This document shows, in pieces, positions 42,156-50,589 of a DNA stretch of 64,000 nucleotides. Each line of letters starts with the position of its first letter. Within the stretch, counting starts at the first letter, position 1. Origin of the DNA: Geobacter sp. OR-1 (GTDB lineage Bacteria; Desulfobacterota; Desulfuromonadia; Geobacterales; DSM-12255); assembly GCF_000813145.1 (NCBI RefSeq), contig NZ_BAZF01000019.1, forward strand, positions 1 to 64,000, given 5' to 3'. The position numbers were made by a program, and so were the translations under genes. The notes beneath the pieces were generated by a model. It had not been told where the DNA came from and ran no database searches. It saw only the letters and a list, made by a program, of their open reading frames with translations.

Positions 42156-43475
42156 ATGAAAACGGCAATAATAACGGCGCGAGGATTAGCATGGATCATT
42201 ATCGCCATGCTCATGATGCCGATCTCTATATCGGCACAGGAACCCGGCGACACCGATGACTCAGCCAAATTCAGCAAGGAAGAGCTGACGCAGATGCTTG
42301 CACCTATTGCCCTGTATCCTGATTCACTGACGGCCCAGATCCTGATGGCATCAACCTATCCGCTCGAAGTGGTCGAGGCGGAGCGCTGGGTGCGGCAAAA
42401 CAAGAACCTCACTGGGGCCGATCTGGACAATGCATTGAAGGATAAACGGTGGGACCCGAGTGTCGCAGCGCTCTGCCATTTCCCGAATATCCTTTCCGCC
42501 ATGAGCGAAAAACTCGACCAGACGAGAAAGCTTGGCGACGCCTTTCTAAGCCAGGAAGCTGATGTCATGGCCACCATCCAGGAGTTGCGACGCAAGGCCG
42601 AGGCCGCGGGCAACCTCAAGACCACCGATAAACAGAAGGTGATTGTCGAGGATGAGGATATCAGGATTGAACCTGCCGAACCAGACACCGTCTATGTGCC
42701 GGTCTATGATCCGATGTATGTGTATGGTCCCTGGTGGTATCCGTCCTACCCCCCCTATTACTGGTATTATCCACCAGGTTTCGTCTCCGGAGCGTACATC
42801 GGTTTCGGCCCCGGAATCTATTTCGGCTTCGATTTCTTCTCCTGGTGCTGGTTCGACTGGGGGGGGCATCGTATCCATGTCGATTTCGACAGGGCCAGGT
42901 TCCACCGGCACGACCGGCGTGATTTCGATGACCGGTTCTGGCGCCACAATCCGATCCACAGAAGAGGGGTCGCCTATCGCGACCGGAGAACGAGCGAGCT
43001 CTTCGGCACGAGATCGCCGAGGGTCTCCCCCATTGCTCCGGAGACGCGTGGTTTTACCGGGAGAAGCGGTGTTACCGGACGAAGGACCGAAATCCCCTCC
43101 CCGTCTCTCCCTGCCATCCAGCGCGGGACGAGGAGTATAGCGCCGCAGGGAAGCCTGGAACGACGGACGCCGGGGACCGGCGAACGTCGTGAAGGTATCG
43201 GCACACCGACAATGCGGTCGCGGGAAGCGATACCGAGATCGGTACAACCAATGCCGAGATCGATCCAGCGCGACACCTCGTTCCGGGGCATTGGTGAAGG
43301 AAACTTCGAACAGCGGGCCGTGGAACGAGGCGGCAGCAGTATCCGGAGCAGCGAACAATCCGGCGGCTTCTTCCGGGGTGACGGCGGAGCGACTCGATCG
43401 GGCGGAGGCTCCTCGGGCGGAGGCTCCTCGGGTGGCGGTTCCTGGGGCGGAGGACGCGGGTCCCGCGGGAGATGA
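42156..43475 (+). CDS. DUF3300 secreted protein with Arg/Gly-rich tail (439 aa)
   Basis: A signal peptide (GLAWIIIAMLMMPISISAQE) precedes the DUF3300 domain (LAPIALYPDSLTAQILMASTYPLEVVEAERW, then DTVYVPVYDPMYVYG). A Tyr/Pro/Trp-rich membrane-like stretch follows (WWYPSYPPYYWYY), then a His/Arg/Asp-rich segment and a Gly/Ser/Arg-rich end with near-identical GGGSSGGGSS repeats. A run of eight G at ~42859 is in frame here. Function unknown. It is paired with a DUF2950 gene 32 nt downstream, a recurring pair. Confidence 0.85.
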   Translation: MKTAIITARGLAWIIIAMLMMPISISAQEPGDTDDSAKFSKEELTQMLAPIALYPDSLTAQILMASTYPLEVVEAERWVRQNKNLTGADLDNALKDKRWDPSVAALCHFPNILSAMSEKLDQTRKLGDAFLSQEADVMATIQELRRKAEAAGNLKTTDKQKVIVEDEDIRIEPAEPDTVYVPVYDPMYVYGPWWYPSYPPYYWYYPPGFVSGAYIGFGPGIYFGFDFFSWCWFDWGGHRIHVDFDRARFHRHDRRDFDDRFWRHNPIHRRGVAYRDRRTSELFGTRSPRVSPIAPETRGFTGRSGVTGRRTEIPSPSLPAIQRGTRSIAPQGSLERRTPGTGERREGIGTPTMRSREAIPRSVQPMPRSIQRDTSFRGIGEGNFEQRAVERGGSSIRSSEQSGGFFRGDGGATRSGGGSSGGGSSGGGSWGGGRGSRGR

Positions 43476-43507
43476 GCCGAGACGATACGGACAGGAAGGG
43501 AGGAGCC

Positions 43508-44488
43508 ATGAACATATCCGCATTACATATATCTGGTGAAAAACGACGACCGGCTTTCATGCTCTGCGTCGGCCTCGTTATCATGATAGTTCTAATGGGA
43601 TCTGCCGCCTTTGCCACAGTTGTACGCCAACAAGGGTTCGCAACGCAGGATAAGGCGGTGAACGCCTTTGTCACCGCGGTGCGCGCCAATGATGAAAAGG
43701 GTATGCTGGCGATTCTCGGCGCCGGGGGTAAAGAGCTGATATCCTCCGGGGATGAGGTGGCAGACACCACCGGCCGGGAAAAATTCCTCGCCGCTTATGA
43801 CCGGAAGAACAGACTCGAACAGAAAGCCGCCACTATCACGGTGCTCCATGTTGGTGACGATGATTGGGCGCTGCCGCTCCCGATTGTCAAGAAAGGGGAT
43901 GGCTGGGTTTTCGACACCGGCAAAGGGAAGAAGGAGATTCTGAAACGGCGGGTCGGAAGAAACGAACTGCATGTAATCGAGGTGCTGGATGCCTATGTGG
44001 ATGCGCAACAGGAATATGCCACCAAGGATTGCCGCGGTGCCGGCAGGGTGGAATTTGCCCAGAGGCTTTTCAGCAGCGAAGGGAAACATGACGGCCTGTA
44101 CTGGGAAACCGAGGAAGGCGAACAACAGAGCCCTTTAGGACCGCTGGTTGCGCAGGCGGCAAAGGAGGGGTATGCCAAGGAGAGCAGCCTGTCGCCATTT
44201 CATGGCTACTACTTTAAAATCCTCAAGGGCCAGGGGAAACATGCTGCAGGCGGCGCCTATAACTATGTCGTAAAGGATAAGATGATCCTCGGATTCGCTC
44301 TGGTTGCCTATCCGGCGGAATACGGCAATTCCGGAGTCATGACCTTCATGGTGAACCAGGAAGGGACCATCTACGAGAAAGATCTCGGCAGGAATGCCCG
44401 GCGCATTGCCGAGAAGATGAAGAGCTTTGATCCTGACAAGAGCTGGAAACCGGTAAAGGCCGATGAGGCGTCGAAAAAGAAACCGTAG
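43508..44488 (+). CDS. DUF2950 exported protein (326 aa)
   Basis: A signal or anchor helix (FMLCVGLVIMIVLMGSAAFA) precedes the DUF2950 domain: FATQDKAVNAFVTAVRANDEKGMLAILG, NELHVIEVLDAYVDAQQEYA, then LSPFHGYYFKILKGQG and GVMTFMVNQEGTIYEKDLG. Function unknown; it is probably periplasmic and works with the DUF3300 protein. ATG 43508 follows GGGAGG. A strong terminator follows. Confidence 0.87.
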   Translation: MNISALHISGEKRRPAFMLCVGLVIMIVLMGSAAFATVVRQQGFATQDKAVNAFVTAVRANDEKGMLAILGAGGKELISSGDEVADTTGREKFLAAYDRKNRLEQKAATITVLHVGDDDWALPLPIVKKGDGWVFDTGKGKKEILKRRVGRNELHVIEVLDAYVDAQQEYATKDCRGAGRVEFAQRLFSSEGKHDGLYWETEEGEQQSPLGPLVAQAAKEGYAKESSLSPFHGYYFKILKGQGKHAAGGAYNYVVKDKMILGFALVAYPAEYGNSGVMTFMVNQEGTIYEKDLGRNARRIAEKMKSFDPDKSWKPVKADEASKKKP

Positions 44489-44503
44489 TTGTCCGGGAAT
44501 CGG

Positions 44504-44537
44504 GCCGGAGGGGAGATCGAATCTCCTCCGGCTTTTT
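44504..44537. terminator. Bidirectional intrinsic terminator after DUF2950
   Basis: GCCGGAGGGGAGAT (44504-44517) pairs with ATCTCCTCCGGC (44521-44532), followed by five T. It separates convergent genes. Confidence 0.88.
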
Positions 44538-44552
44538 CATGCCCGCCCTGCG

Positions 44553-45554
44553 TCAGGGGATTCGTCCGGAAATCACGCCGGCGCCGTTCGGCAGATCGAT
44601 CGGCTCCCGTTTCAGATCGACCAACCCCGCCGCCGCCATCATGGCGAACAGCTCGGCCCGTGAATATGCCTGCCCCGATTCGGTCCCGATCAGCATGTTG
44701 AGTGAGAAGAGCGCCGGGAACTCCGGGCCGTCCTTCTTGTCGTCGAGGATGAACTCCTGCACCAGCAGTATCCCTCCCGGCTCCAGGGCAGCAACGGCCT
44801 TGTCCAGGATCACGGCGCAGTTCTCCGCACCCTCGCCGTGCAGAATATGCGACAGCCAGGCCACATCGAAACGCCCCTTGATCCCCTCCGCCACAAAATC
44901 ACCATCCTCGAAAGATATCCGCTGCTCCATGCCGAACCTGGCAATGGTCTGTTCCGCAAATCGCCGGGTAGAAGGGAGATCGTAGACAACGGCATCCAAC
45001 TCGGGGTTCTGCTGGCAGAAATGGATGGCGTAGGTTCCGGGCCCGCCGCCCAAATCAAGCAGGCGTCTGCGGCCGGCCAGATCGATCTGCGTGACAATCT
45101 TGGGCGCGATCAGCATGGCAAGATTGAACATCCCCATCTCGAAACATTCCCTGACCTTCTCGTCATCCGCATGCGATACGCGCTCCCTCACCGGCTGGCC
45201 GCTTTGCACCGCCACGTCGAGCATACTCCAGCCGGACATGAGATGATGGTGATGCTGGATGATATAACCGAGATACCGGGGCGAATTGCGTGACAGGAAT
45301 TCAGTGGCAAAGGGTGTTGCCCGGTAGACACCTTTAATCTTGTCCACAAGATTGAGCGCGGCCAGGGCATTGAGAAGCATCTCCAAACCGCGGGGGTTGA
45401 GGCTTAGCATCGAGACCAGTTCCTGAACCTCGCATTCTCTGTCGCCAAGTGCAGTGAAAAGGTCGAGTTTTACCGCGGCATGAAGCGCACAGGTGCTCCA
45501 GTAACCGCCCGATAACTGCAGGAGAGATGCCGGTGTCCATTGCTGATTATCCAT
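44553..45554 (-). CDS. SAM-dependent O-methyltransferase, acetylserotonin-OMT-like (333 aa)
   Basis: A class I methyltransferase with an N-terminal winged-helix dimerisation domain (residues ~1-110: YWSTCALHAAVKLDLFTAL, LSLNPRGLEMLLNALAALNLV). The SAM site is LLDLGGGPGTYAIHF, followed by VYDLPSTRRFAE and LSHILHGEG. This family methylates small hydroxylated compounds; the substrate is unknown. ATG 45554 has GGAGG 8 nt upstream. It is last in the minus-strand run after gluQ. Confidence 0.85.
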   Translation of the reverse strand: MDNQQWTPASLLQLSGGYWSTCALHAAVKLDLFTALGDRECEVQELVSMLSLNPRGLEMLLNALAALNLVDKIKGVYRATPFATEFLSRNSPRYLGYIIQHHHHLMSGWSMLDVAVQSGQPVRERVSHADDEKVRECFEMGMFNLAMLIAPKIVTQIDLAGRRRLLDLGGGPGTYAIHFCQQNPELDAVVYDLPSTRRFAEQTIARFGMEQRISFEDGDFVAEGIKGRFDVAWLSHILHGEGAENCAVILDKAVAALEPGGILLVQEFILDDKKDGPEFPALFSLNMLIGTESGQAYSRAELFAMMAAAGLVDLKREPIDLPNGAGVISGRIP

Positions 45555-45574
45555 AATAAAACCTCCAGGTTGAA

Positions 45575-46513
45575 TCATTGATCGAAGCTGCGATTGTCCG
45601 GTACCGGAAATGGGCCGGGACGGCAGCTCCTGACCGCAGCAACTCCGAAATTGTCTACGCCCCATCCCAGCAACTCGGCCGGAGGCGCTGTTGCCAGGTC
45701 AGGCGGAGGGTTTTGCCCCAGAAAAGCCAGTGCGCCGAAAATAAGGCGGCTGGCGTCCTTGATATTAATGCCGGTGGAAGCTGAAGAAACAACATTGTCG
45801 CGCTTGGACAGTTTGGCCCCGCCCGGCCCGGTTACCAGCGGCAGATGGGCGTATTCCGGAGTGGCATACCCCAGAAGCTGCTGCAGATGAATCTGACGCG
45901 GGGTTGAAGAGAGCAGGTCCGCCCCCCGTACCACCTGGTTGACCCCCTGCAGGGCATCGTCCACGACCACGGCCAGCTGGTAGGCAAACAGCCCGTCGCT
46001 GCGCTTGACCACAAAATCGCCGCAGAGCGACGGGAGCTGGAAAACGAGCGGCCCCAAGACAAGATCCTCGAACCGGATCGGTTCGGCAGTTGTCCTGACC
46101 CGCCACCCGCGCGCGGATTTCCCGGCAGGAAGCCCGTTGCGGCAGGTGCCGGGATAGATGAATTCGCCGTCGCCGTCATGCGGCGCGGTTGCGACCCTGG
46201 CAATCTCGGCGCGCGAACAGCCGCAGGGATAGGCGGCTCCGAGAGCTATCAACCGATCAAGCGCCTCTTGATAAAGTTCCCCCCGCTCGCTCTGGCGTAC
46301 GACAGCGCCGTCCCAGGCAAACCCGAGCGCTTCCAGGGTCCACAGGATGTCGTCGCCGCATCCCGGCACAACGCGTGGGGAGTCCAGGTCTTCCATCCGC
46401 ACCAACCAGCGCCCCCCTCCCCTTCTGGCCATGAGATAGCTCCCCACTGCCGCTACCAGCGAGCCGGTATGGAGCGGGCCAGTTGGCGAAGGAGCGAACC
46501 TGCCGACAATCAT
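45575..46513 (-). CDS. gluQ: Glutamyl-Q tRNA(Asp) synthetase (312 aa)
   Basis: A truncated GluRS paralogue that attaches glutamate to queuosine in tRNA-Asp. It has the HIGH-like motif FAPSPTGPLHTGSL, four zinc-type Cys (YPCGCSRAE and TCRNG) and the KMSKS-like KLSKRD, and no anticodon-binding domain. ATG 46513 overlaps the ppnP stop. Length is normal. Confidence 0.93.
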   Translation of the reverse strand: MIVGRFAPSPTGPLHTGSLVAAVGSYLMARRGGGRWLVRMEDLDSPRVVPGCGDDILWTLEALGFAWDGAVVRQSERGELYQEALDRLIALGAAYPCGCSRAEIARVATAPHDGDGEFIYPGTCRNGLPAGKSARGWRVRTTAEPIRFEDLVLGPLVFQLPSLCGDFVVKRSDGLFAYQLAVVVDDALQGVNQVVRGADLLSSTPRQIHLQQLLGYATPEYAHLPLVTGPGGAKLSKRDNVVSSASTGINIKDASRLIFGALAFLGQNPPPDLATAPPAELLGWGVDNFGVAAVRSCRPGPFPVPDNRSFDQ

Positions 46514-46827
46514 TCCGCTAGAAAGGAGCAGCAGTAATCGGAAACCGTGGCCACTTTCATGGTAAACGCCGAGTTGGAGGGAACCTGGAACGACTCCCCC
46601 CCATTTACCCTTTTCCATTCGCCACTATCACCAACCCGGTACTGGAGCTCCCCGGCAATGATCTCCATGATTTCGGCAACCCCGGTATTGAAGGTATATT
46701 CGCCAGGCAGCATGATACCGAGCGTCTTCTTGGTGCCGTCGCTGAACAGGACGGTACGGCTGGTAACGCTGCCGTCAAAATAAACATTCGCCTTCTTGAC
46801 TACGCTAACATTGTTGAACTGATCCAT
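46510..46827 (-). CDS. ppnP: Pyrimidine/purine nucleoside phosphorylase PpnP-type (105 aa)
   Basis: A small cupin of the DUF1255/PpnP family: VYFDGSVTSRTVLFSDGTKKTLGIMLPGEY, GVAEIMEIIAGEL and FQVPSNSAFTMKV. Family members phosphorolyse nucleosides. ATG 46827 follows AAGGAGAA; its stop overlaps gluQ. Confidence 0.93.
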   Translation of the reverse strand: MDQFNNVSVVKKANVYFDGSVTSRTVLFSDGTKKTLGIMLPGEYTFNTGVAEIMEIIAGELQYRVGDSGEWKRVNGGESFQVPSNSAFTMKVATVSDYCCSFLAE

Positions 46828-46856
46828 CGTATTCTCCTTGTTTTGGGTTGATTCCG

Positions 46857-47907
46857 TTACTGGCCGGCGCCGAGCACCCGCCTGATACGCGCCGGAGTCT
46901 CCGGATGGGTGGAGAACAGTTCCAGGAGACTCCACCGGTGCCCACCGCCTGTTCCCTTTTCCCCGGAATGCTTGTCGTGTTCCGCCTGCAGCCGCGCCAG
47001 GGTGTCGGCATAAACCTTTGGCTTGATGCCGGCCTTGCGCAAAAAAGCGACCGCAGCATCGTCGGCCTCGTTTTCGAATTCCCTGGAATAACCGGCATCG
47101 ATCAGCGCCGTCGGAATCGTTGCCGACAGCGAGGTTATCGAGGTTATGTCACCGGTCAGGGCGGCGATGAGCAGACCGGTCCCGGTGCTCTGCAGCACCT
47201 GCCGCAAGGCATGGCGCGACCGTTCATGGGCAGCCTCATGGGCCATAACCCCCAGGAGTTCGTTCTCCCCGCTGGCAAGTTCGACCATCTGGTCGGTCAC
47301 GACAATGGTCCCGCCCGGCAGGGCAAAGGCATTGGCGCCCACACCGGGGGCGTCGCGCAGTTCGATCCGATACCGCCGTGCATCCGGCGATTTCTGCTGC
47401 AGTTCGGAGAATACCGCCTTGGCCTCGCGCTGTTTCGCTTCAGGGAGTTTGGTCGGCTTCATCAGATACTTGTCGAGAAAGGTCAGCGACTCTTTCCCCA
47501 AGGCGGCATCGGATGCCTCGGGAACTGCCAGCGCTACATGGCGCGCAATGGCCGGAACCGCAAACTTGATGAAACCGAGCACCACTCCTGCGGTCAGGGC
47601 CAGTGCCAGCAGGGCCAGCGGTAGCGACCGCTCCCAGCGGTATAACAGGTCATGCAGCTTACCCCCCCCCTACTCCGAGGAGTTGCTCCAGCGGCTCATC
47701 GGTGGCGAGTTCGCACAGCGCACCGTTGGGGAAACGGATCGCGCTCCGTCCGGCACCGACCTTGGGGGCAAGCTTCACCGACCCGGCCGGGAAGCTCAAA
47801 TCCAGACCATCACCGCGAACCAGCAGCAGGTCTCCGGCCCGCTCCAGTACCACCGTCCGACGGGCCGAACTCCTGCCGTCAAAATAATATCCCCGTAATG
47901 GCTTCAT
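46857..47907 (-). pseudogene. M48 family metallopeptidase with N-terminal DUF7092-like domain, frame broken at a run of nine G
   Basis: The first frame (47907 to ~47671) has GYYFDGRSSARRTVVLERAG, the start typical of this M48 group. The second frame (to 46857) has a TM helix, then the zinc site VMAHEAAHERSRH and the third-ligand motif FENEADD. The break is in a run of C at 47662-47670 (G on the coding strand). With eight instead of nine, the text runs on as GGGKLHDLLYRWERSLPLAL and gives 349 aa. Its ATG overlaps the yjgN stop, so the two are coupled; YjgN-M48 pairs are common. Probably an inner-membrane protease with an outward active site. Confidence 0.8.
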
Positions 47908-49208
47908 AAGCCGATATCTATGCCGAACATATCGCCAATCTCTTCGCCGGCCGGGCCGACACCCTGGTGTCCCCAGCCGAGGAACCCCTCAAGATCGTCA
48001 TGCAGATCGAGCGTCAGGTTCTCCAGCTTGTACCGGGTAATCCGTACCGATGCCCACGGCACCAGCAAGCCAAAGGAAAAGAGGATCGCCACCGCGCTTG
48101 AGATATAGAGCCAGGCCATGTCCCGTACCCTCAGCGTACTGATGAAACGGCTTTTCCGGATCCGGGTCGCGTTCCAGGACAGGTTGGTGAGCGCGGTCCT
48201 GATATAAATGGCAAAGTAGAGATAGACCAGGTTTAACAGCAGGATGATCAGCACGACGAACAGGGCAATCGCCTTGGGGGGGATACTGGCCCCGGTCTCG
48301 CCGATATCTCGGAAAAGTGGCAGAAACTCGCTCCAGACCGCGGAAAAAAATACCAGCCCGGCAATGATGGCCAGAATGAGCAGGACGAACCACCCGGCTG
48401 CCTTGAGAAACAGCAGATAAAACTCACTCGCGGTTGCTTCGAATGAGAACCTGGTCCGGCCGTAGCCGCTGTTCTCGACGAAAAACTTCTTCTGCCGGTA
48501 TACCATGTACGGAAAGATCAGGCCAAGGGTAAGCGGCAGCAGCATCGGCAACGCGGCAAATACGAGATATGCCTCTGCATAGTCGGGGTCGAAGGTAAAA
48601 CGGATGTTGCGATGATCGGAGTTGCGCAGGTTGAAGGACCGTGACCGGACGATCAGCCAGGGCATGGCCACAAAGAAGAGCAGACCGAGCACGGAACTGA
48701 CTACCGGGTTCAGCTTGTTGCCGACGGAATAGAGGATAAAGCAGAGGGCGGCAATGAGCCAGCCGCGAAACAGGATCTTGGGGTCGGCGAGATAGTTGAA
48801 CGTCGACTGCCCGAGTACGGTATTACCGTAAAAATACTGCCTCTTGCGCACCTTTGCCCAGGCCGAATAGATCCCGAGGGTCACCATCTTCAACAGGTTG
48901 TTGACGATCCAGATGCCGAAATACTCTTTCGCGCTGCCGGTAAAGGAGAAACGAAGCTTACGATGGACCGGCAGTGGTCCCGTTTCGTTACTATCTGCGT
49001 CTGAATCCGCACAGCGGGTGAGAGAGGGGGGCGTAACCTCCCTAGCCTGTTCCGGTTTATGATCGGCTGACGGCCGTGACGCCTCGGCAATGGTGAATCG
49101 CTGCCGGCACTTGGGGCAGATGGCGGCAGTAACCCCGGCAGGGATGGTGGAGTCATCAACATCGCGGCTGAATGAGCAGAACGGGCAGGTAATTGTTATC
49201 TGGGACAT
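47904..49208 (-). CDS. yjgN: YjgN/DUF898-family membrane protein with N-terminal zinc ribbon (434 aa)
   Basis: Residues 1-45 hold two Cys pairs (CPFCSF and CPKCRQRF), an MJ0042-type zinc finger. After an acidic linker, the DUF898 domain begins (LRFSFTGSAKEYFGIWIVNNLLKMVTLGIYSAWAKVRKRQYFY) with about eight TM helices. Function unknown. It is translationally coupled to the M48 peptidase gene, which probably acts with it. Confidence 0.85.
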   Translation of the reverse strand: MSQITITCPFCSFSRDVDDSTIPAGVTAAICPKCRQRFTIAEASRPSADHKPEQAREVTPPSLTRCADSDADSNETGPLPVHRKLRFSFTGSAKEYFGIWIVNNLLKMVTLGIYSAWAKVRKRQYFYGNTVLGQSTFNYLADPKILFRGWLIAALCFILYSVGNKLNPVVSSVLGLLFFVAMPWLIVRSRSFNLRNSDHRNIRFTFDPDYAEAYLVFAALPMLLPLTLGLIFPYMVYRQKKFFVENSGYGRTRFSFEATASEFYLLFLKAAGWFVLLILAIIAGLVFFSAVWSEFLPLFRDIGETGASIPPKAIALFVVLIILLLNLVYLYFAIYIRTALTNLSWNATRIRKSRFISTLRVRDMAWLYISSAVAILFSFGLLVPWASVRITRYKLENLTLDLHDDLEGFLGWGHQGVGPAGEEIGDMFGIDIGL

Positions 49209-49258
49209 CGGGAACTCATGACAATGGGATAGTCAAATTATAGCAATGTCGCCGCAAA

Positions 49259-50560
49259 TTACCGGGAAAATATCTCATGACCGAGTTTTTCCAGAAACGG
49301 TGCGCGCTCCTTGACCACCTGCGGGTTGGGGATATAGAGGTACTGCAGCGACTGGGCCGGGACCATCCGGTAGTTTTTGAGCAGGAAGCTCAACCGTGTA
49401 AACTCGCCGTGCATGAATTTACCGCTGTTCCACCCCTGGAGATAGGAAAACGGGGCAGCCACCAGGAGCAGCAGGGTCACCGGAATCAGGAGAATCCGGA
49501 ATCCTGGCATTGATCCGGTCGTGGACAGGGCAGCCAGGATCGCAAGCAGCGAAACGGCGAATACCGCGGAAAACGTGGTGTAACGGGAGGCAAACGCAGC
49601 ATCGATACCGGACCCGGCCCGCCCCAGGGTGATGGCAAAAAGCACCATCAGGCTGAACAGACCCAGGGCGATCCAGAACCGGAGCTCGACCAGCCGTTTT
49701 TTTGCTGTTGCAGCCGCCAGGGCAGCAATGAACGCCGCTAAAAACAGGAAACCAGCCGCAAAAGATACGTCTTCACGCCAGGCGACCAGGTTGCCCAGTG
49801 TCATGCAGAAAAACCGGAACCCCTCATAGGGGTGTTCCATTATATAGCTGATGGTCGGGTGCCCGGCCGGCTTGACGTAACCGGAAAAATAAAGCCCCCA
49901 GACAATGATACCGGCTCCCGCCAATAGCGCAGCCGGCCATTTATTCCTTTCTCCGGACAGGGCGGTCAACAGCACGGCGCAGGGCCAGAAAAACAGCCCC
50001 TGGCTCGACGAAAACGAACCGAGCAATCCTGACAGCAAGGCTGCAACGATCCAGTATGGGCCGGGCTCACACTGCTTCGAGCCGGCAAGGATATGAAAGG
50101 CGATCACCGGCAACAGCAGCGACAGCACGAGACCGATCTGAAACCCCCAGAGCAGGTTTTCACTCTGCCGGAAACTGCAGATGAGCAACGGAGCGATCAG
50201 TGCCAGCCAGCGGAACCCGGGAGATACCACCCCGGTAAAGCGATAAAAGCAGATCAGGCTTACAGCGATCAGCCCCGTGGCAGTGAGATACATCTGGTAT
50301 TTGAGATTGAACGAGAACAGGGTGGTATTGGCAAGCATGATCAGGCGCGGCACGGCAATCCGGTGCTCGTTGTGCTGGGCAAAGAGCGCCCGGAAATCCA
50401 GGCCGCTCGTACCGGTTTTATTGATAAAGAGCAGGGCGTCCCATTCGTCGCCCCAGGGGATATTGACACCAAACCGCCAGACAAAGAACAGCAGTCCCAG
50501 CGAGATCAGGGAAAACAGCCCGTAGATTACACCATTATGCCACTGCCGTGTACCTTGCAT
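49259..50560 (-). CDS. Polytopic membrane protein, GT-C-like (433 aa)
   Basis: About ten TM helices. An early loop has WRFGVNIPWGDEWDALLFI, with acidic residues just after TM1, as in GT-C glycosyltransferases; a second motif, AQHNEHRIAVPRLIML, follows. A soluble C-terminal ~60 residues ends the chain. I cannot name the family; a lipid-linked sugar transferase is a possibility only. It lies 29 nt after recG on the same strand. Confidence 0.6.
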   Translation of the reverse strand: MQGTRQWHNGVIYGLFSLISLGLLFFVWRFGVNIPWGDEWDALLFINKTGTSGLDFRALFAQHNEHRIAVPRLIMLANTTLFSFNLKYQMYLTATGLIAVSLICFYRFTGVVSPGFRWLALIAPLLICSFRQSENLLWGFQIGLVLSLLLPVIAFHILAGSKQCEPGPYWIVAALLSGLLGSFSSSQGLFFWPCAVLLTALSGERNKWPAALLAGAGIIVWGLYFSGYVKPAGHPTISYIMEHPYEGFRFFCMTLGNLVAWREDVSFAAGFLFLAAFIAALAAATAKKRLVELRFWIALGLFSLMVLFAITLGRAGSGIDAAFASRYTTFSAVFAVSLLAILAALSTTGSMPGFRILLIPVTLLLLVAAPFSYLQGWNSGKFMHGEFTRLSFLLKNYRMVPAQSLQYLYIPNPQVVKERAPFLEKLGHEIFSR

Positions 50561-50589
50561 AGCAACCCCTTCTGCATCTGAAAACTTCC

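Noticed and set aside
42859-42866. Run of eight G in the DUF3300 gene as another frameshift
   Set aside because: The frame is continuous across it and the protein is coherent on both sides.
43390-43460. Gly/Ser-coding tandem repeats as a mobile or CRISPR-like array
   Set aside because: They are short in-frame low-complexity repeats coding the DUF3300 tail.
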